This document shows, piece after piece, positions 1 through 8,435 of a DNA stretch of 64,000 bases. A program made the translations under genes and the position numbers. Source of the stretch: JACCWP01 sp963785115. Lineage in GTDB: Bacteria; Actinomycetota; Actinomycetes; Propionibacteriales; Nocardioidaceae. The notes under the pieces were generated by a model. The model did not search any database and was not told the origin of the DNA. It saw only the letters and a list, made by a program, of their open reading frames with translations. Positions within the stretch are counted from its first letter, which is position 1. The number at the start of each line of letters is the position of its first letter. Location: positions 186,001-250,000 of the forward strand of contig CAWATY010000031.1 in the NCBI GenBank assembly GCA_963785115.1. Reading direction: 5' to 3'.

Positions 1-653
1 TCCTCCTGGTCGTGCGTGACGTGCACGAACGTGAGGCCGACCTCCGTCTGGATCCGCTTCAGCTCGACCTGCATCTGGCGGCGCAGCTTGAGGTCGAGCG
101 CGCCGAGCGGCTCGTCGAGCAGCAGCACCTCGGGCTTGTTGATCAGCGCCCGCGCCAGCGCAACCCGCTGCTGCTGCCCACCCGACAGCTGGGTCGGCTT
201 CTTCTGCGCCTGCGACTCGAGCTCGACCAGCTCGAGCATCCGCTGCACCTCGCCGGTGACGTCCTTGTGTCCCTTGCGCCTGAGGCCGAAGGCGACGTTC
301 TCGTAGATCGACAGGTGCGGGAACAGGGCGTAGTTCTGGAAGACCGTGTTGACCGGCCGCTTGTACGGCTTCAGCCCGGCGACGTCCTCGTCACCGATGA
401 AGATCTTGCCGGACGTGGGCTGCTCGAGGCCCGCGACCATCCGCAGCGTCGTGGTCTTGCCGCAGCCCGACGGGCCGAGGAGCGCGAAGAACGATCCTTG
501 CGGCACCGTGACACTGAGATCGTCGACGGCAGTGAACGTGGCGAACCGCTTGGTCACCGACTCCAGCCGCAGGTCGTGTCCGCCGCCGTCACGCGTGGCG
601 TCGCGGTCCGGGGTCGCGGCTGGGTCGAGCGTGGTGTCGGGAGCAGTCGTCAT
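1..653 (-). CDS. potA: Polyamine ABC transporter ATP-binding protein (PotA-like), partial
   Basis: ATPase of a spermidine/putrescine-type ABC importer at the inner face of the membrane. The visible 217 residues hold the nucleotide-binding fold in order: Walker A GPSGCGKT (60-67), Q-loop VFQNYALFP (Q106), signature LSGGQQQR (from 156), Walker B VLLLDEP (176-182), D-loop GALD and switch His in HVTHDQE (214). The C-terminal regulatory domain lies off the left edge. ATG at 653 is preferred to the in-frame ATG at 662 because GGAGG at 663-667 then has a 9-nt spacing; the potD stop overlaps this site, so translation is probably coupled. The permease genes would be expected just outside the window. 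Polyamine specificity is inferred from the binding protein and the neighbouring catabolic genes. Confidence 0.93.
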   Translation of the reverse strand, partial: MTTAPDTTLDPAATPDRDATRDGGGHDLRLESVTKRFATFTAVDDLSVTVPQGSFFALLGPSGCGKTTTLRMVAGLEQPTSGKIFIGDEDVAGLKPYKRPVNTVFQNYALFPHLSIYENVAFGLRRKGHKDVTGEVQRMLELVELESQAQKKPTQLSGGQQQRVALARALINKPEVLLLDEPLGALDLKLRRQMQVELKRIQTEVGLTFVHVTHDQE

Positions 654-658
654 GTCGC

Positions 659-1831
659 TCATCCTCCGATGACCGTCTGGAAATCGAGCTCGTACTCGCT
701 GGACTGCGCCTCGTCCAGCGGCATCATCGCGAAGGTCTGCTTGAGGAAGTCGTCATCGGGGAAGATCAGCGGGTTGTCGACGAGTGACTTGTCGATCTTG
801 GCCATCTCCTCGCGCGCGCCCTCGACCGGGCAGATGTAGTTGACCCAGGCCGCGAGCTTGGCCGCCACCGCCGGGTCGTAGTAGAAGTTCATCCACGCCT
901 CGGCGTTCGTCTTGTGGGTCGCGAGGTTGGGCACCAGCATGTTGTCGCTCCAGAGCGACAGCCCCTCCTCGGGGATCACGAACTTGATGTCCGGGTTCTC
1001 GAACTGCAGCGCCAGCACGTCACCCGACCACGCCTCGCAGGCCACCACGTCGCCGCTGCTCAGCGGCCCGGTGTAGTTGTTGCCGGTGAACTGCCGGATC
1101 TGTCCCGAGCTGTTGGCATCGTCGAGCACGCCGAGCGCGTCGTCCCAGTCCTCGTCGTCGAAGTCCGTGGGATCCGCGCCCGCAACCTTGAGCATGAACG
1201 CCATCGTGTCGCGCATCTCGGTCAGCAGGGTGACCTTGCCCTTCAGGTCGGAGCGCGTCAGCAGCTCGGACATGCTGCCCACCTCGTCGGTGTACTTCGC
1301 GTTGTAGGCGATGCCGGTCAGCCCGCTCTGCCAGGGCACCGAGTGCTTGCGACCGGGGTCCCAGGCAGGATCGCGCAGGTTCTCCAGCAGGTTCTTGTCG
1401 ACGTTAGGGATGTTGGCGTGATCGAGGGGCTGGATCCACCCCACCGAGATCATCCGGGCGGCCATCCAGTCGGTCAGCACGAAGATGTCCCGCTCGACCG
1501 ACTCGCAGGAGCCGAGCTGGTTCACGACCTTGGCAAAGAACTCGGTGTTGTCGGAGACGTCGTCGCTGTAGTCGACGGTGATGCCGGTCGCTGCCTCGAA
1601 GTCGTCCAAGGTCGTGGGCTGCGGGTTCTTCTTGGGCGTCGGGTCGATGTACAGCGGCCAGTTGGAGATGATGAGCTCTTTCTCCTCGGCCGACAGATCC
1701 GTGGCCTGGCACTCCGACGGGTCCTGCGTCTTGCTGCCCGTGCCGAACGCAGGGAGCACCGCTGCGCTCGCCCCGACGAACGCGACACCGCCCGCCGACT
1801 TCAGCAGCGTCCGACGTGAGACCGGGCTCAT
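659..1831 (-). CDS. potD: Polyamine-binding periplasmic/extracellular protein (PotD-like)
   Basis: Substrate-binding component (390 aa) of the polyamine importer, acting outside the membrane. The N-terminus has a Tat-type signal: SRRTLLK at residues 5-11 followed by a hydrophobic Ala/Val stretch to about residue 30. No canonical lipobox Cys is seen, so anchoring is uncertain. The mature part has the usual type-2 binding-protein features (LIISNWPLYI near 54, DIFVLTDWMAARM, then VPWQSGLTGIAYN). GGAGGA lies 6 nt before the ATG. The start codon overlaps the stop of the upstream aldehyde dehydrogenase gene by 4 nt (ATGA) and the downstream ATPase starts 5 nt after its stop, giving one operon. Ligand (putrescine, spermidine or related amine) cannot be set from sequence alone. 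Confidence 0.9.
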   Translation of the reverse strand: MSPVSRRTLLKSAGGVAFVGASAAVLPAFGTGSKTQDPSECQATDLSAEEKELIISNWPLYIDPTPKKNPQPTTLDDFEAATGITVDYSDDVSDNTEFFAKVVNQLGSCESVERDIFVLTDWMAARMISVGWIQPLDHANIPNVDKNLLENLRDPAWDPGRKHSVPWQSGLTGIAYNAKYTDEVGSMSELLTRSDLKGKVTLLTEMRDTMAFMLKVAGADPTDFDDEDWDDALGVLDDANSSGQIRQFTGNNYTGPLSSGDVVACEAWSGDVLALQFENPDIKFVIPEEGLSLWSDNMLVPNLATHKTNAEAWMNFYYDPAVAAKLAAWVNYICPVEGAREEMAKIDKSLVDNPLIFPDDDFLKQTFAMMPLDEAQSSEYELDFQTVIGG

Positions 1832-3387
1832 GCGTTGTCCTCCCCGTCAGCCGGCCGCGTCGAGCGGTCGGTGAACACGGTGCGGTGCCAGGGTTTCCGG
1901 GCCACCGCGGTCGCGTCCATCATCACGTGTTTGACCTGGGTGTAGTCCTCCAACGAGTACACGCTCATGTCCTTGCCGAAGCCAGAGCGCTTGTACCCGC
2001 CGTGCGGCATCTCCGAGATGATCGGGATGTGGTCGTTGACCCAGACGCACCCGGCCTCGATGTCGCGGCTGGCGCGCAGCGCCCGGTGCACGTCGCTGGT
2101 CCAGGCCGAGGCGGCGAGCCCGTACGGCGTGTCGTTGGCGAGCGCGATGGCGTCGTCATCGGAGTCGAACGGCTCCGCGAGCAGAACGGGCCCGAACACC
2201 TCGTCGCGCCACAGCGAGCTGCCGGGTCCGGCGCCGGTGACGAGCGTCGGCTCGTAGTAGGCGCCGGCGGCCAGCTCGCCCGTACCCGCGCGACCGCCAC
2301 AGACCACCTTCGCCCCTTCGCCGCGGGCACGGTCGACGTGTGCGGCGACGCGGTCGCGATGGGAGTACGACACCAGCGGGCCGAGATCGGTGTCGTCGTC
2401 AGCCGGTGCGCCCAGCCGCAACCCGGCCATCAGGTCGGCGACGCCGGCGACGAAGTCGTCGTGCAGCGAGCGATGCACGATCGCCCGGGTGGCAGCGGTG
2501 CAGTCCTGGCCGCTGTTGATCAGGGCGCCGGCGACCGCCCCGTGCACCGCAGCCTCGAGGTCGGCGTCGTCGAACACGACGAAGGGGGCCTTGCCGCCGA
2601 GCTCGAGATGGACCCGACGCACCCCGTCGACGGCCAGTCCGGCGACCCGCCGGCCGACCGCCGTGGAGCCGGTGAAGCTCACCATGTCGACGCCCGGGTG
2701 CGAGACCAGCGCCTCACCCGCGACCTGGCCGGTGCCGGTGAGGACGTTGATGACGCCCGCGGGCAGCCCCGCGCGCTCGGCGGCCTCCGCGAACATGAGC
2801 GACGTCAGCGGGGTGATCTCGGCCGGCTTCAGCACGATCGCGTTGCCGGCGGCGATGGCCGGCAGCACTTTCCAGGCCGCCATCTGCAGCGGGTAGTTCC
2901 ACGGCGCGATCGAGCCGACGACGCCGATCGGCTCGCGCCGGACCGAGGAGGTGTGGTCGGCGGAGTACTCCCCCGCGGCCTGGCCCTCCAGCTGCCGGGC
3001 GGCGCCGCCGAAGAAGGCGGTGTTGTCGACCGTGCCCGGCACGTCGAACTCTCGGGCCAGCCGCAGCGGCTTTCCGGTCTGCCGGCTCTCGGTGACCGCG
3101 AGGTCGTCGGCCACGGCCTCCAGCTCGCGGGCAAAGGCCAGCAGCACGCCCGAGCGCTCCGCAGGGGTCGTGGTCGACCAGGCGCCGTACGCCCGGCGGG
3201 CGGCTGCGACCGCGTCGTCGACGTCGTCGGGTCCGGCCAGGTCGGCGTCGACCACGGTCTGCCCGGTCGACGGGTCGATCACCGCGACGGTGTCGCCCGA
3301 GCGCCCGCCGCGGCGCTCGCCGTCGATGAGCTGATGTCCCGCCACGGACGGAGTGGACGCCGGGGTCGCCGTGGACACCGTTGACAC
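1828..3387 (-). CDS. NAD-dependent aldehyde dehydrogenase (gamma-aminobutyraldehyde type)
   Basis: Oxidises an aldehyde to the acid with NAD; in this setting probably 4-aminobutyraldehyde or its gamma-glutamyl form made by the nearby oxidase. Aldehyde dehydrogenase marks are clear: PWNYPLQM, NAD-binding FTGSTAVG, general base Glu262 in LELGGKAP, nucleophile Cys296 in NSGQDCTAAT, and the C-terminal PHGGYKRSGFGKD. The open frame runs upstream to 3630, but the region before about 3396 is not protein-like for this family. GTG at 3387 has GAGGAGG about 10 nt upstream; GTG at 3396 sits almost on that site and is the alternative. With the 3387 start the protein is 519 aa, slightly long for the family. 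First gene of the operon with potD and potA. Substrate is inferred from context. Confidence 0.9.
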   Translation of the reverse strand: MSTVSTATPASTPSVAGHQLIDGERRGGRSGDTVAVIDPSTGQTVVDADLAGPDDVDDAVAAARRAYGAWSTTTPAERSGVLLAFARELEAVADDLAVTESRQTGKPLRLAREFDVPGTVDNTAFFGGAARQLEGQAAGEYSADHTSSVRREPIGVVGSIAPWNYPLQMAAWKVLPAIAAGNAIVLKPAEITPLTSLMFAEAAERAGLPAGVINVLTGTGQVAGEALVSHPGVDMVSFTGSTAVGRRVAGLAVDGVRRVHLELGGKAPFVVFDDADLEAAVHGAVAGALINSGQDCTAATRAIVHRSLHDDFVAGVADLMAGLRLGAPADDDTDLGPLVSYSHRDRVAAHVDRARGEGAKVVCGGRAGTGELAAGAYYEPTLVTGAGPGSSLWRDEVFGPVLLAEPFDSDDDAIALANDTPYGLAASAWTSDVHRALRASRDIEAGCVWVNDHIPIISEMPHGGYKRSGFGKDMSVYSLEDYTQVKHVMMDATAVARKPWHRTVFTDRSTRPADGEDNA

Positions 3388-3464
3388 CGTGGGCACGCCT
3401 CCTCGCTGCCGGTCGCTGCCGGCCACTGGCTGATGCGTCGGATGCTCGCAGAGCCGTAGTACCG

Positions 3465-3528
3465 GCACAAGGGATTCCGTCGTTCCGATTCCGTTTCGCC
3501 ACGGATTCCTGCAGCCAACACCTTGTGC
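3465..3528. promoter_or_regulatory. Candidate Lrp-type operator in divergent promoter region
   Basis: The 172-bp gap between the divergent aldehyde dehydrogenase and Lrp genes holds an 8-bp perfect inverted repeat, GCACAAGG at 3465-3472 and CCTTGTGC at 3521-3528. Between the arms, GATTCCGT occurs at 3473-3480 and 3487-3494, 14 bp apart, and a related GGATTCC at 3503-3509. Lrp/AsnC proteins commonly bind such spaced short sites in front of their own gene. Assignment to the adjacent regulator is inference. Confidence 0.45.
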
Positions 3529-3559
3529 GCGGGCGGTCCGGGCGGTCAGGATCATTCCC

Positions 3560-4045
3560 GTGACCCGGAGGGCGAAGACCGGTGGGGGCCCGGGCGGCGC
3601 CGTGCTCGACGACACGTCCAAGGCGATCATCGAACAGCTCCAGCAGGACGGCCGCCGGCCCTACGCGGCCATCGGCAAGGCGGTGGGGCTGTCCGAGGCA
3701 GCCGTCCGGCAGCGGGTGCAACGGCTCATCGAGAGCGGCGTCATGCAGATCGTCGCAGTCACCGACCCGCTCCAGCTCGGCTTCGCCCGGCAGGCGCTGA
3801 TCGGCATCCGGGTCGAGGGTCCGCTGGACGCGGTCGCCGACGAGCTCGCCGCCCTGCCCGAGATCGACTACGTGGTCGTGACCGCCGGCAGCTTCGACCT
3901 GCTGGCCGAGATCGTGTGCGAGAGCGACGAGGAGCTGCTGGACACCCTGTCCACCAAGATCCGCACGCTGTCCGGCGTTCGATCGACGGAGACGTTCGTC
4001 TACCTGCGGCTGCGCAAGCAGACGTACTCGTGGGGCGTGCGCTGA
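3560..4045 (+). CDS. Lrp/AsnC family transcriptional regulator
   Basis: DNA-binding regulator of 161 aa with the full Lrp/AsnC layout: an N-terminal winged helix-turn-helix (LDDTSKAIIEQLQQDGRRPYAAIGKAVGLS continuing to VRQRVQRL, about residues 15-60) and a C-terminal RAM effector-binding domain (about 75-155, with DYVVVTAGSFDLLAEIVC). The start is GTG at 3560; GTG at 3602 would give 147 aa beginning right at the helix-turn-helix and is a real alternative. It is divergent from the aldehyde dehydrogenase-potDA operon and followed almost immediately by the FAD oxidase gene, so it probably senses an amine or amino-acid catabolite and controls both units. The effector is unknown. Confidence 0.9.
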   Translation: MTRRAKTGGGPGGAVLDDTSKAIIEQLQQDGRRPYAAIGKAVGLSEAAVRQRVQRLIESGVMQIVAVTDPLQLGFARQALIGIRVEGPLDAVADELAALPEIDYVVVTAGSFDLLAEIVCESDEELLDTLSTKIRTLSGVRSTETFVYLRLRKQTYSWGVR

Positions 4046-4047
4046 GC

Positions 4048-5469
4048 GTGACCGACGCCGGACCCGACCGCTACCGGGCGCTGTCGCTGTGGCACGAGAC
4101 CGCCGCCGACGACTGGACGCCCCGCCCACCGCTACCCGAGAGCACCGAGGTCGACGTGGCGATCGTCGGCGCCGGCTTCACCGGTCTGTGGACCGCCTAC
4201 TACCTGGCGGTCGCCAGCCCCGGCCTGCGGGTGGTCGTGCTGGAGCGCGAGGTCGCGGGCTTCGGGGCGTCCGGCCGCAACGGCGGCTGGTGCTCGGCCC
4301 TGTTCCCGACCTCGGCCGCGCACGTCGCACGCGCGGCCGACGCCGGACCAGGCGGGTCGGGTAGCGGACGGGACGCCGCCCTGCGGATGCTCCGGGCGAT
4401 GCGCGAAACCGTCGTCGAGGTCGGCCGAGTGACCGACGCCGAGGGGATCGACGCCCACTACGAGCGAGGCGGCACGCTGTCCCTGGCCCGCGACGCCGCG
4501 CAGCTGCGCCGGCTGCGCGCCGAGGTCGACGAGGCCCGCGAGTGGGGGGTCGGACCGGACGACCTCGCGCTGCTCGACGCCGACGCCGCGAGCCAGCTGT
4601 GCGACGCCACCCGGGTGCGCGGCGGGACGTACACGCCGCACTGCGCGGCCGTGCACCCCGCCCGCCTGGTGCGCGGCCTGGCGCGAGCCGTCGAGGCGCA
4701 CGGCGTGCGCATCCACGAGCAGACGCCGGTACGCGCCGTACGACCCTGGCGGGTCGACACGGAGGCCGGGACCGTGCGCGCCGAGGTCGTGGTGCGCGCG
4801 ACCGAGGGCTACACGCCCGAGCTGGCCGGTGAGCGGCGGACACTCGCACCGGTCTACTCGCTGATGGTCGCCACCGAGCCGCTCGGTGACGACGTCTGGG
4901 ACCGGATCGGGCTGCGGCGGCGCGAGACGCTGACCGACGGCAGGCACATGCTGATCTACGCCCAGCGGACGGCCGACGGGCGGCTGGCGTTCGGCGGGCG
5001 AGGGGCGCCGTACCACTTCGCCTCGCGGGTGCGGCCGGGCTTCGACACCGAGCCCGGGGTCTTCCGCAAGCTGGAAGCGGCGCTGCGGGACCTGTTCCCC
5101 CAGCTCGCCGACGCGCGGATCACGCACCGCTGGGGCGGCCCGCTCGGCGTGCCGCGCGACTGGCACGCGTCGGTGGGGCTGGACAAGGCCACCGGCGTGG
5201 CGTGGGGAGGCGGCTACGTGGGCGACGGCGTGGGGACGTCCAACCTGGCCGGCCGCACGATCGCCGACCTCGTGCTCGGCACGCAGTCGCCGCTGGTCGA
5301 CCTGCCCTGGGTCGGCCACCGCTCGCGTCGCTGGGAGCCCGAGCCGCTGCGCTGGCTGGCGGTCAACACCGGCCTGCGGCTGATGACCCTCGCCGACGCC
5401 GAGGAGCGGCTGACCCGCCGCCCCAGCCTGCTCGCCCGCGCGATGTCCCCGCTCCTCGGCGGCAACTGA
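4048..5469 (+). CDS. FAD-dependent amine oxidase of the DAO family (PuuB-like)
   Basis: Flavoenzyme of 473 aa of the D-amino-acid-oxidase fold. VDVAIVGAGFTGLWTAYYLA-type dinucleotide-binding segment lies at about 35-54 (GAGFTG 41-46), an acidic strand end VVVLERE follows, and GASGRNGG at 73-80 is typical of gamma-glutamylputrescine oxidase and related amine oxidases. C-terminal GGGYVGDGVGTSNLAGR closes the FAD site. The GTG at 4048 is 2 nt after the regulator's stop; an in-frame GTG at 4030 would overlap it. Position beside a polyamine importer and an aminobutyraldehyde-type dehydrogenase supports oxidative deamination of putrescine or its gamma-glutamyl derivative, but no gamma-glutamylputrescine synthetase is in view, so the substrate is inferred. 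Confidence 0.85.
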   Translation: MTDAGPDRYRALSLWHETAADDWTPRPPLPESTEVDVAIVGAGFTGLWTAYYLAVASPGLRVVVLEREVAGFGASGRNGGWCSALFPTSAAHVARAADAGPGGSGSGRDAALRMLRAMRETVVEVGRVTDAEGIDAHYERGGTLSLARDAAQLRRLRAEVDEAREWGVGPDDLALLDADAASQLCDATRVRGGTYTPHCAAVHPARLVRGLARAVEAHGVRIHEQTPVRAVRPWRVDTEAGTVRAEVVVRATEGYTPELAGERRTLAPVYSLMVATEPLGDDVWDRIGLRRRETLTDGRHMLIYAQRTADGRLAFGGRGAPYHFASRVRPGFDTEPGVFRKLEAALRDLFPQLADARITHRWGGPLGVPRDWHASVGLDKATGVAWGGGYVGDGVGTSNLAGRTIADLVLGTQSPLVDLPWVGHRSRRWEPEPLRWLAVNTGLRLMTLADAEERLTRRPSLLARAMSPLLGGN

Positions 5470-5480
5470 CTCCCGTCAGT
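5465..5480. terminator. Short bidirectional hairpin between convergent genes
   Basis: ACTGAC (5465-5470) and GTCAGT (5475-5480) form a 6-bp stem with a 4-nt loop in the 6-nt gap between the convergent oxidase and acyl-CoA synthetase genes; both stop codons lie in the stem. No U-tract is present. It may help termination in both directions, but the stem is short. Confidence 0.3.
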
Positions 5481-7362
5481 CGTTGCGCAGGGCGGGGGTG
5501 AGGGCGTCGAGGACGGTGGGGTCCTCGATCGTCGAGGGGACGACCGGCTCCTTGCCGTCCGCGATCTCGCGCATCGACTTGCGCAGGATCTTGCCCGAGC
5601 GGGTCTTGGGCAGCGCCGGCACGACGCTGACGGACTTGAAGACCGCGACCGGCCCGACCTCGTCGCGTACCGCCGCCACCAGCTCGCGCTCCAGCTCCTC
5701 CGAGTCGGTGTCCACGCCGGCCTTGAGCACCACCAGCCCGCGCGGCACCTGTCCCTTCATCGGGTCGGCCACCCCGATCACGGCGCACTCCGCGACCGCG
5801 GGGTGCCGGGCCAGCACCGCCTCGATCACCCCCGTCGACAGCCGGTGGCCGGAGACGTTGATGACGTCGTCGGTACGCCCCATCACGTACACGTAACCGT
5901 CCTCGTCGACGTGACCTCCGTCGCCGGACAGGTAGTAGCCGTCGTAGGCCGACAGGTACGACGCCACGAACCGGTCGTCGTCGCCCCACAGCGTCGGCAG
6001 CGCGCCGGGGGGCAGCGGCAGTCGCACGCAGATCGCTCCCTCGGTGCCCGCGGCGACCTCCTCGCCCTTCTCGTCGAGCACCCGGATGTCCCACCCCGGC
6101 ACCGGCACGCTGGGCGACCCCGGCTTCAGCGGCATCGGGTCGAGCCCGCGCAGGTTGGCCACCATCGGCCAGCCCGTCTCGGTCTGCCACCAGTGGTCGA
6201 CGACCGGCACGCCCAGCGCGTCACCGACCCAGCCGAAGGTGTCGGGGTCGAGCCGCTCGCCGGCCAGGAACACCGTGCGCAGCGCGGACAGGTCGTGTGC
6301 GCGGCGCAGCTCGCCGTCCGGGTCCTCCTTCTTGATCGCACGGATAGCCGTGGGCGCGGTGAAGAAGCCCTCGACGCGGTGCTCGGCCATCACCCGCCAG
6401 AAGGCCCCCGCGTCCGGGGTCCCGACCGGCTTGCCCTCGTACAGCACCGTCGTCGCCCCGACCAGCAGCGGCGCGTAGACGATGTACGAGTGGCCGACGA
6501 CCCAGCCCACGTCGGAGGCGGTCCACCACACCTGCCCCTGGTGCATGTCGTAGACGTTGGCCATGGACCAGGCCAGCGCGACCGCGTGGCCACCGTTGTC
6601 GCGCACGATCCCCTTGGGCTTGCCGGTCGTGCCCGAGGTGTAGAGCACGTACAGCGGGTCGGTGGCCTCCACCGGTACGCACTCCGCGGGATCGGTCGCC
6701 CCGGCCCGCATCGCGGCCGCGAAGTCGATGTCGCGCTCGTCGTCCAGCTCGGCCTCGCCACCCGGTCGCTGCAGCACCACGCAGGTCCGCGGCGTGTGCG
6801 ACGCCAGCGAGATGGCCCGGTCCAGCAGTGGCTTGTACTCCACCACCCGGTTCGCCTCCATCCCGCACGACGCGGCGACCACGACGTCGGGGGTGGCGTC
6901 GTCGATGCGGGCGGCGAGCTCGGCCGCGGCGAAACCGCCGAAGACCACCGAGTGCACGGCGCCCAGCCGGGCGCACGCGAGCATCGTCATGACCGCCTCG
7001 GGCACCATCGGCATGTAGACGAGCACCCGGTCGCCCTTGCCGACCCCCAGCCCGCGCAGCGCGCCCGCCAACGCCGCCACCCGCTCCAGCAGCTCGGCGT
7101 ACGTGAACGTCTGCTGGATGTCGGTGACCGGGCTGTCGTGGATCAGCGCCGGCTGGTCGCCGCGACCGGCCACCACGTGCCGGTCGAGCGCGTTGTAGCA
7201 GGTGTTCAGGGTGCCCCCGGGAAACCACCGGTAGAACGGCGGCCGGCTGTCGTCGAGCGCCCGTTCGGGCTGCCTGAACCAGTCGATCAGGCCCGCCTGC
7301 TCGCTCCAGAACCCCTCCGGGTCGTCGATGCTGCGCCGGTGAACCTCGTGGTACGTACCCAT
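5476..7362 (-). CDS. prpE: Propionyl-CoA synthetase / acyl-CoA synthetase (PrpE-like)
   Basis: AMP-forming acyl-CoA synthetase of 628 aa that activates a short-chain acid (propionate is the best guess) to its CoA thioester through an acyl-adenylate. The N-terminal ACAS cap begins YHEVHRRSIDDPEGFW; the P-loop-like motif YTSGTTGKPKG is near residue 245; WWQTETGWP is near 400; the hinge GRTDDVINVSGHR is near 515; the catalytic Lys region is LPKTRSGKILRKS near 590. The absence of the longer acetyl-CoA synthetase insertions and the YNALDRH start favour PrpE. ATG at 7362 opens the gene directly. It is convergent with the oxidase gene and divergent from the RIO kinase gene. Exact acid preference cannot be read from sequence. 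Confidence 0.88.
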   Translation of the reverse strand: MGTYHEVHRRSIDDPEGFWSEQAGLIDWFRQPERALDDSRPPFYRWFPGGTLNTCYNALDRHVVAGRGDQPALIHDSPVTDIQQTFTYAELLERVAALAGALRGLGVGKGDRVLVYMPMVPEAVMTMLACARLGAVHSVVFGGFAAAELAARIDDATPDVVVAASCGMEANRVVEYKPLLDRAISLASHTPRTCVVLQRPGGEAELDDERDIDFAAAMRAGATDPAECVPVEATDPLYVLYTSGTTGKPKGIVRDNGGHAVALAWSMANVYDMHQGQVWWTASDVGWVVGHSYIVYAPLLVGATTVLYEGKPVGTPDAGAFWRVMAEHRVEGFFTAPTAIRAIKKEDPDGELRRAHDLSALRTVFLAGERLDPDTFGWVGDALGVPVVDHWWQTETGWPMVANLRGLDPMPLKPGSPSVPVPGWDIRVLDEKGEEVAAGTEGAICVRLPLPPGALPTLWGDDDRFVASYLSAYDGYYLSGDGGHVDEDGYVYVMGRTDDVINVSGHRLSTGVIEAVLARHPAVAECAVIGVADPMKGQVPRGLVVLKAGVDTDSEELERELVAAVRDEVGPVAVFKSVSVVPALPKTRSGKILRKSMREIADGKEPVVPSTIEDPTVLDALTPALRND

Positions 7363-7420
7363 GGGAGGTCACTAAACCCGTTGCGCGCGCAGGGTGCGAC
7401 CCCGCACCCTGGTCTCGCCT

Positions 7421-7518
7421 CATGCCGGAGCCGAGCGAGAGGAGGCGTCGGAATGTCTACCACTGCCCGTGGGCACATCCGCCTGCCCATCCCTCTCTCG
7501 CTCGGAGCCTCCCGCATG
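7421..7518 (+). promoter_or_regulatory. Imperfect inverted repeat over RIO kinase translation start
   Basis: The segment starting CATGCCGGAG (7421) and continuing through CCGAGCGAGAG (7431-7441) is repeated in inverted orientation ending at 7518. CTCTCGCTCGG at 7495-7505 is the perfect complement of the 11-nt core, and the outer CATGCxGGAG arms also pair, with a 3-nt bulge. The loop of about 50 nt contains the AGAGGAGG ribosome-binding site edge and ATG 7453. In mRNA this could hide the strong site, or it could be DNA-level dyad symmetry. Confidence 0.5.
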
Positions 7519-8346
7519 TCCTCAGCACCGCCTGACTTCCACTTCGACTTCTCCGCCGTCGACGAGACGCTCGGCGACGACCAGCGCTGGTCCACCTGGC
7601 TCGCCATCGAGCGCGGCGCTCGCGGTCCCGAGCCGCGCCCCGACTGGGTGGTGACCGACGACTCGGCCGTCGACACCGAGCTCGGCGTCCTCAAGACCGG
7701 CAAGGAGGCCGACGTCTTCCTGGTCGAGCGGGCGTCGCGCACCCACCCCGACCAGCGCGTGGTGATGGCCGCCAAGCGCTACCGCGACGCCGACCACCGC
7801 AGCTTCCAGCGCTCCACCGTCTACACCGACGGCCGCCGGGTCCGCGACACCCGTGACATGCGGGCGATGTCCAAGGGCACCGCGCACGGCCGGGCGGTGG
7901 CGGCGGGCATCTGGGCCGCCGCCGAGTGGGACGCGCTGGGCTGGCTGTGGTCCGCGGGCGTGCCGGTGCCGTACCCGGTGCAGATCGACGGCACCGAGAT
8001 CCTGATGGAGTACATCTCGGTCGACGGAGCGGCGGCGCCGCGACTCGCGCAGACCCGCCCCGACCCGGCGCTGCGGGACGCGTGGTTCGACCAGCTCCGC
8101 GAGGCGATGGGCGTGCTCGCCCGGCGGCACGTGACCCACGGCGACCTGTCGCCGTACAACATCCTGGCCGCCGGCGAGCGGCTGGTGATCATCGACCTCC
8201 CGCAGGTGATCGACATCGTCGGCAACCCGCGCGGTCTCGAGCTGCTGCAGCGCGACTGCCACAACGTGTGCACCTGGTTCAAGGCGCGCGGGGCCGACGT
8301 CGACGAGGACGAGCTGTTCGGCGACCTGGTCGCCCAGGCCTGGTGA
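7453..8346 (+). CDS. RIO-family atypical serine kinase
   Basis: Protein of the RIO1-like kinase family (297 aa from ATG 7453). Kinase marks: glycine-poor ATP loop LKTGKEADVFLVER, Lys in MAAKRYR, catalytic HGDLSPYNIL, and metal-binding Asp in VIIDLPQ. These are the usual RIO features lacking a eukaryote-like activation segment. Start choice: ATG 7453 has AGGAGG with 7-nt spacing; ATG 7516 (276 aa) starts closer to where I expect the conserved fold, but has only a weak CGGAG upstream. An inverted repeat spans both starts. RIO1 kinases act in ribosome maturation in archaea and eukaryotes; the bacterial role is not settled. It stands alone as a short transcription unit before a secreted protein gene. 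Confidence 0.85.
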   Translation: MSTTARGHIRLPIPLSLGASRMSSAPPDFHFDFSAVDETLGDDQRWSTWLAIERGARGPEPRPDWVVTDDSAVDTELGVLKTGKEADVFLVERASRTHPDQRVVMAAKRYRDADHRSFQRSTVYTDGRRVRDTRDMRAMSKGTAHGRAVAAGIWAAAEWDALGWLWSAGVPVPYPVQIDGTEILMEYISVDGAAAPRLAQTRPDPALRDAWFDQLREAMGVLARRHVTHGDLSPYNILAAGERLVIIDLPQVIDIVGNPRGLELLQRDCHNVCTWFKARGADVDEDELFGDLVAQAW

Positions 8347-8435
8347 GGGACGCGAAGCTCGCGAAACGCACCGCGCCCGTGAAGTGCGACCGCTACGTTG
8401 ATCGAGCAGGGGATCCGTCTGCCGAAGAGGACCTC

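Noticed and set aside
5803..7452. Large plus-strand frame ahead of the RIO kinase
   Set aside because: Antisense to the acyl-CoA synthetase, and His/Arg/Gly-rich as expected for a shadow.
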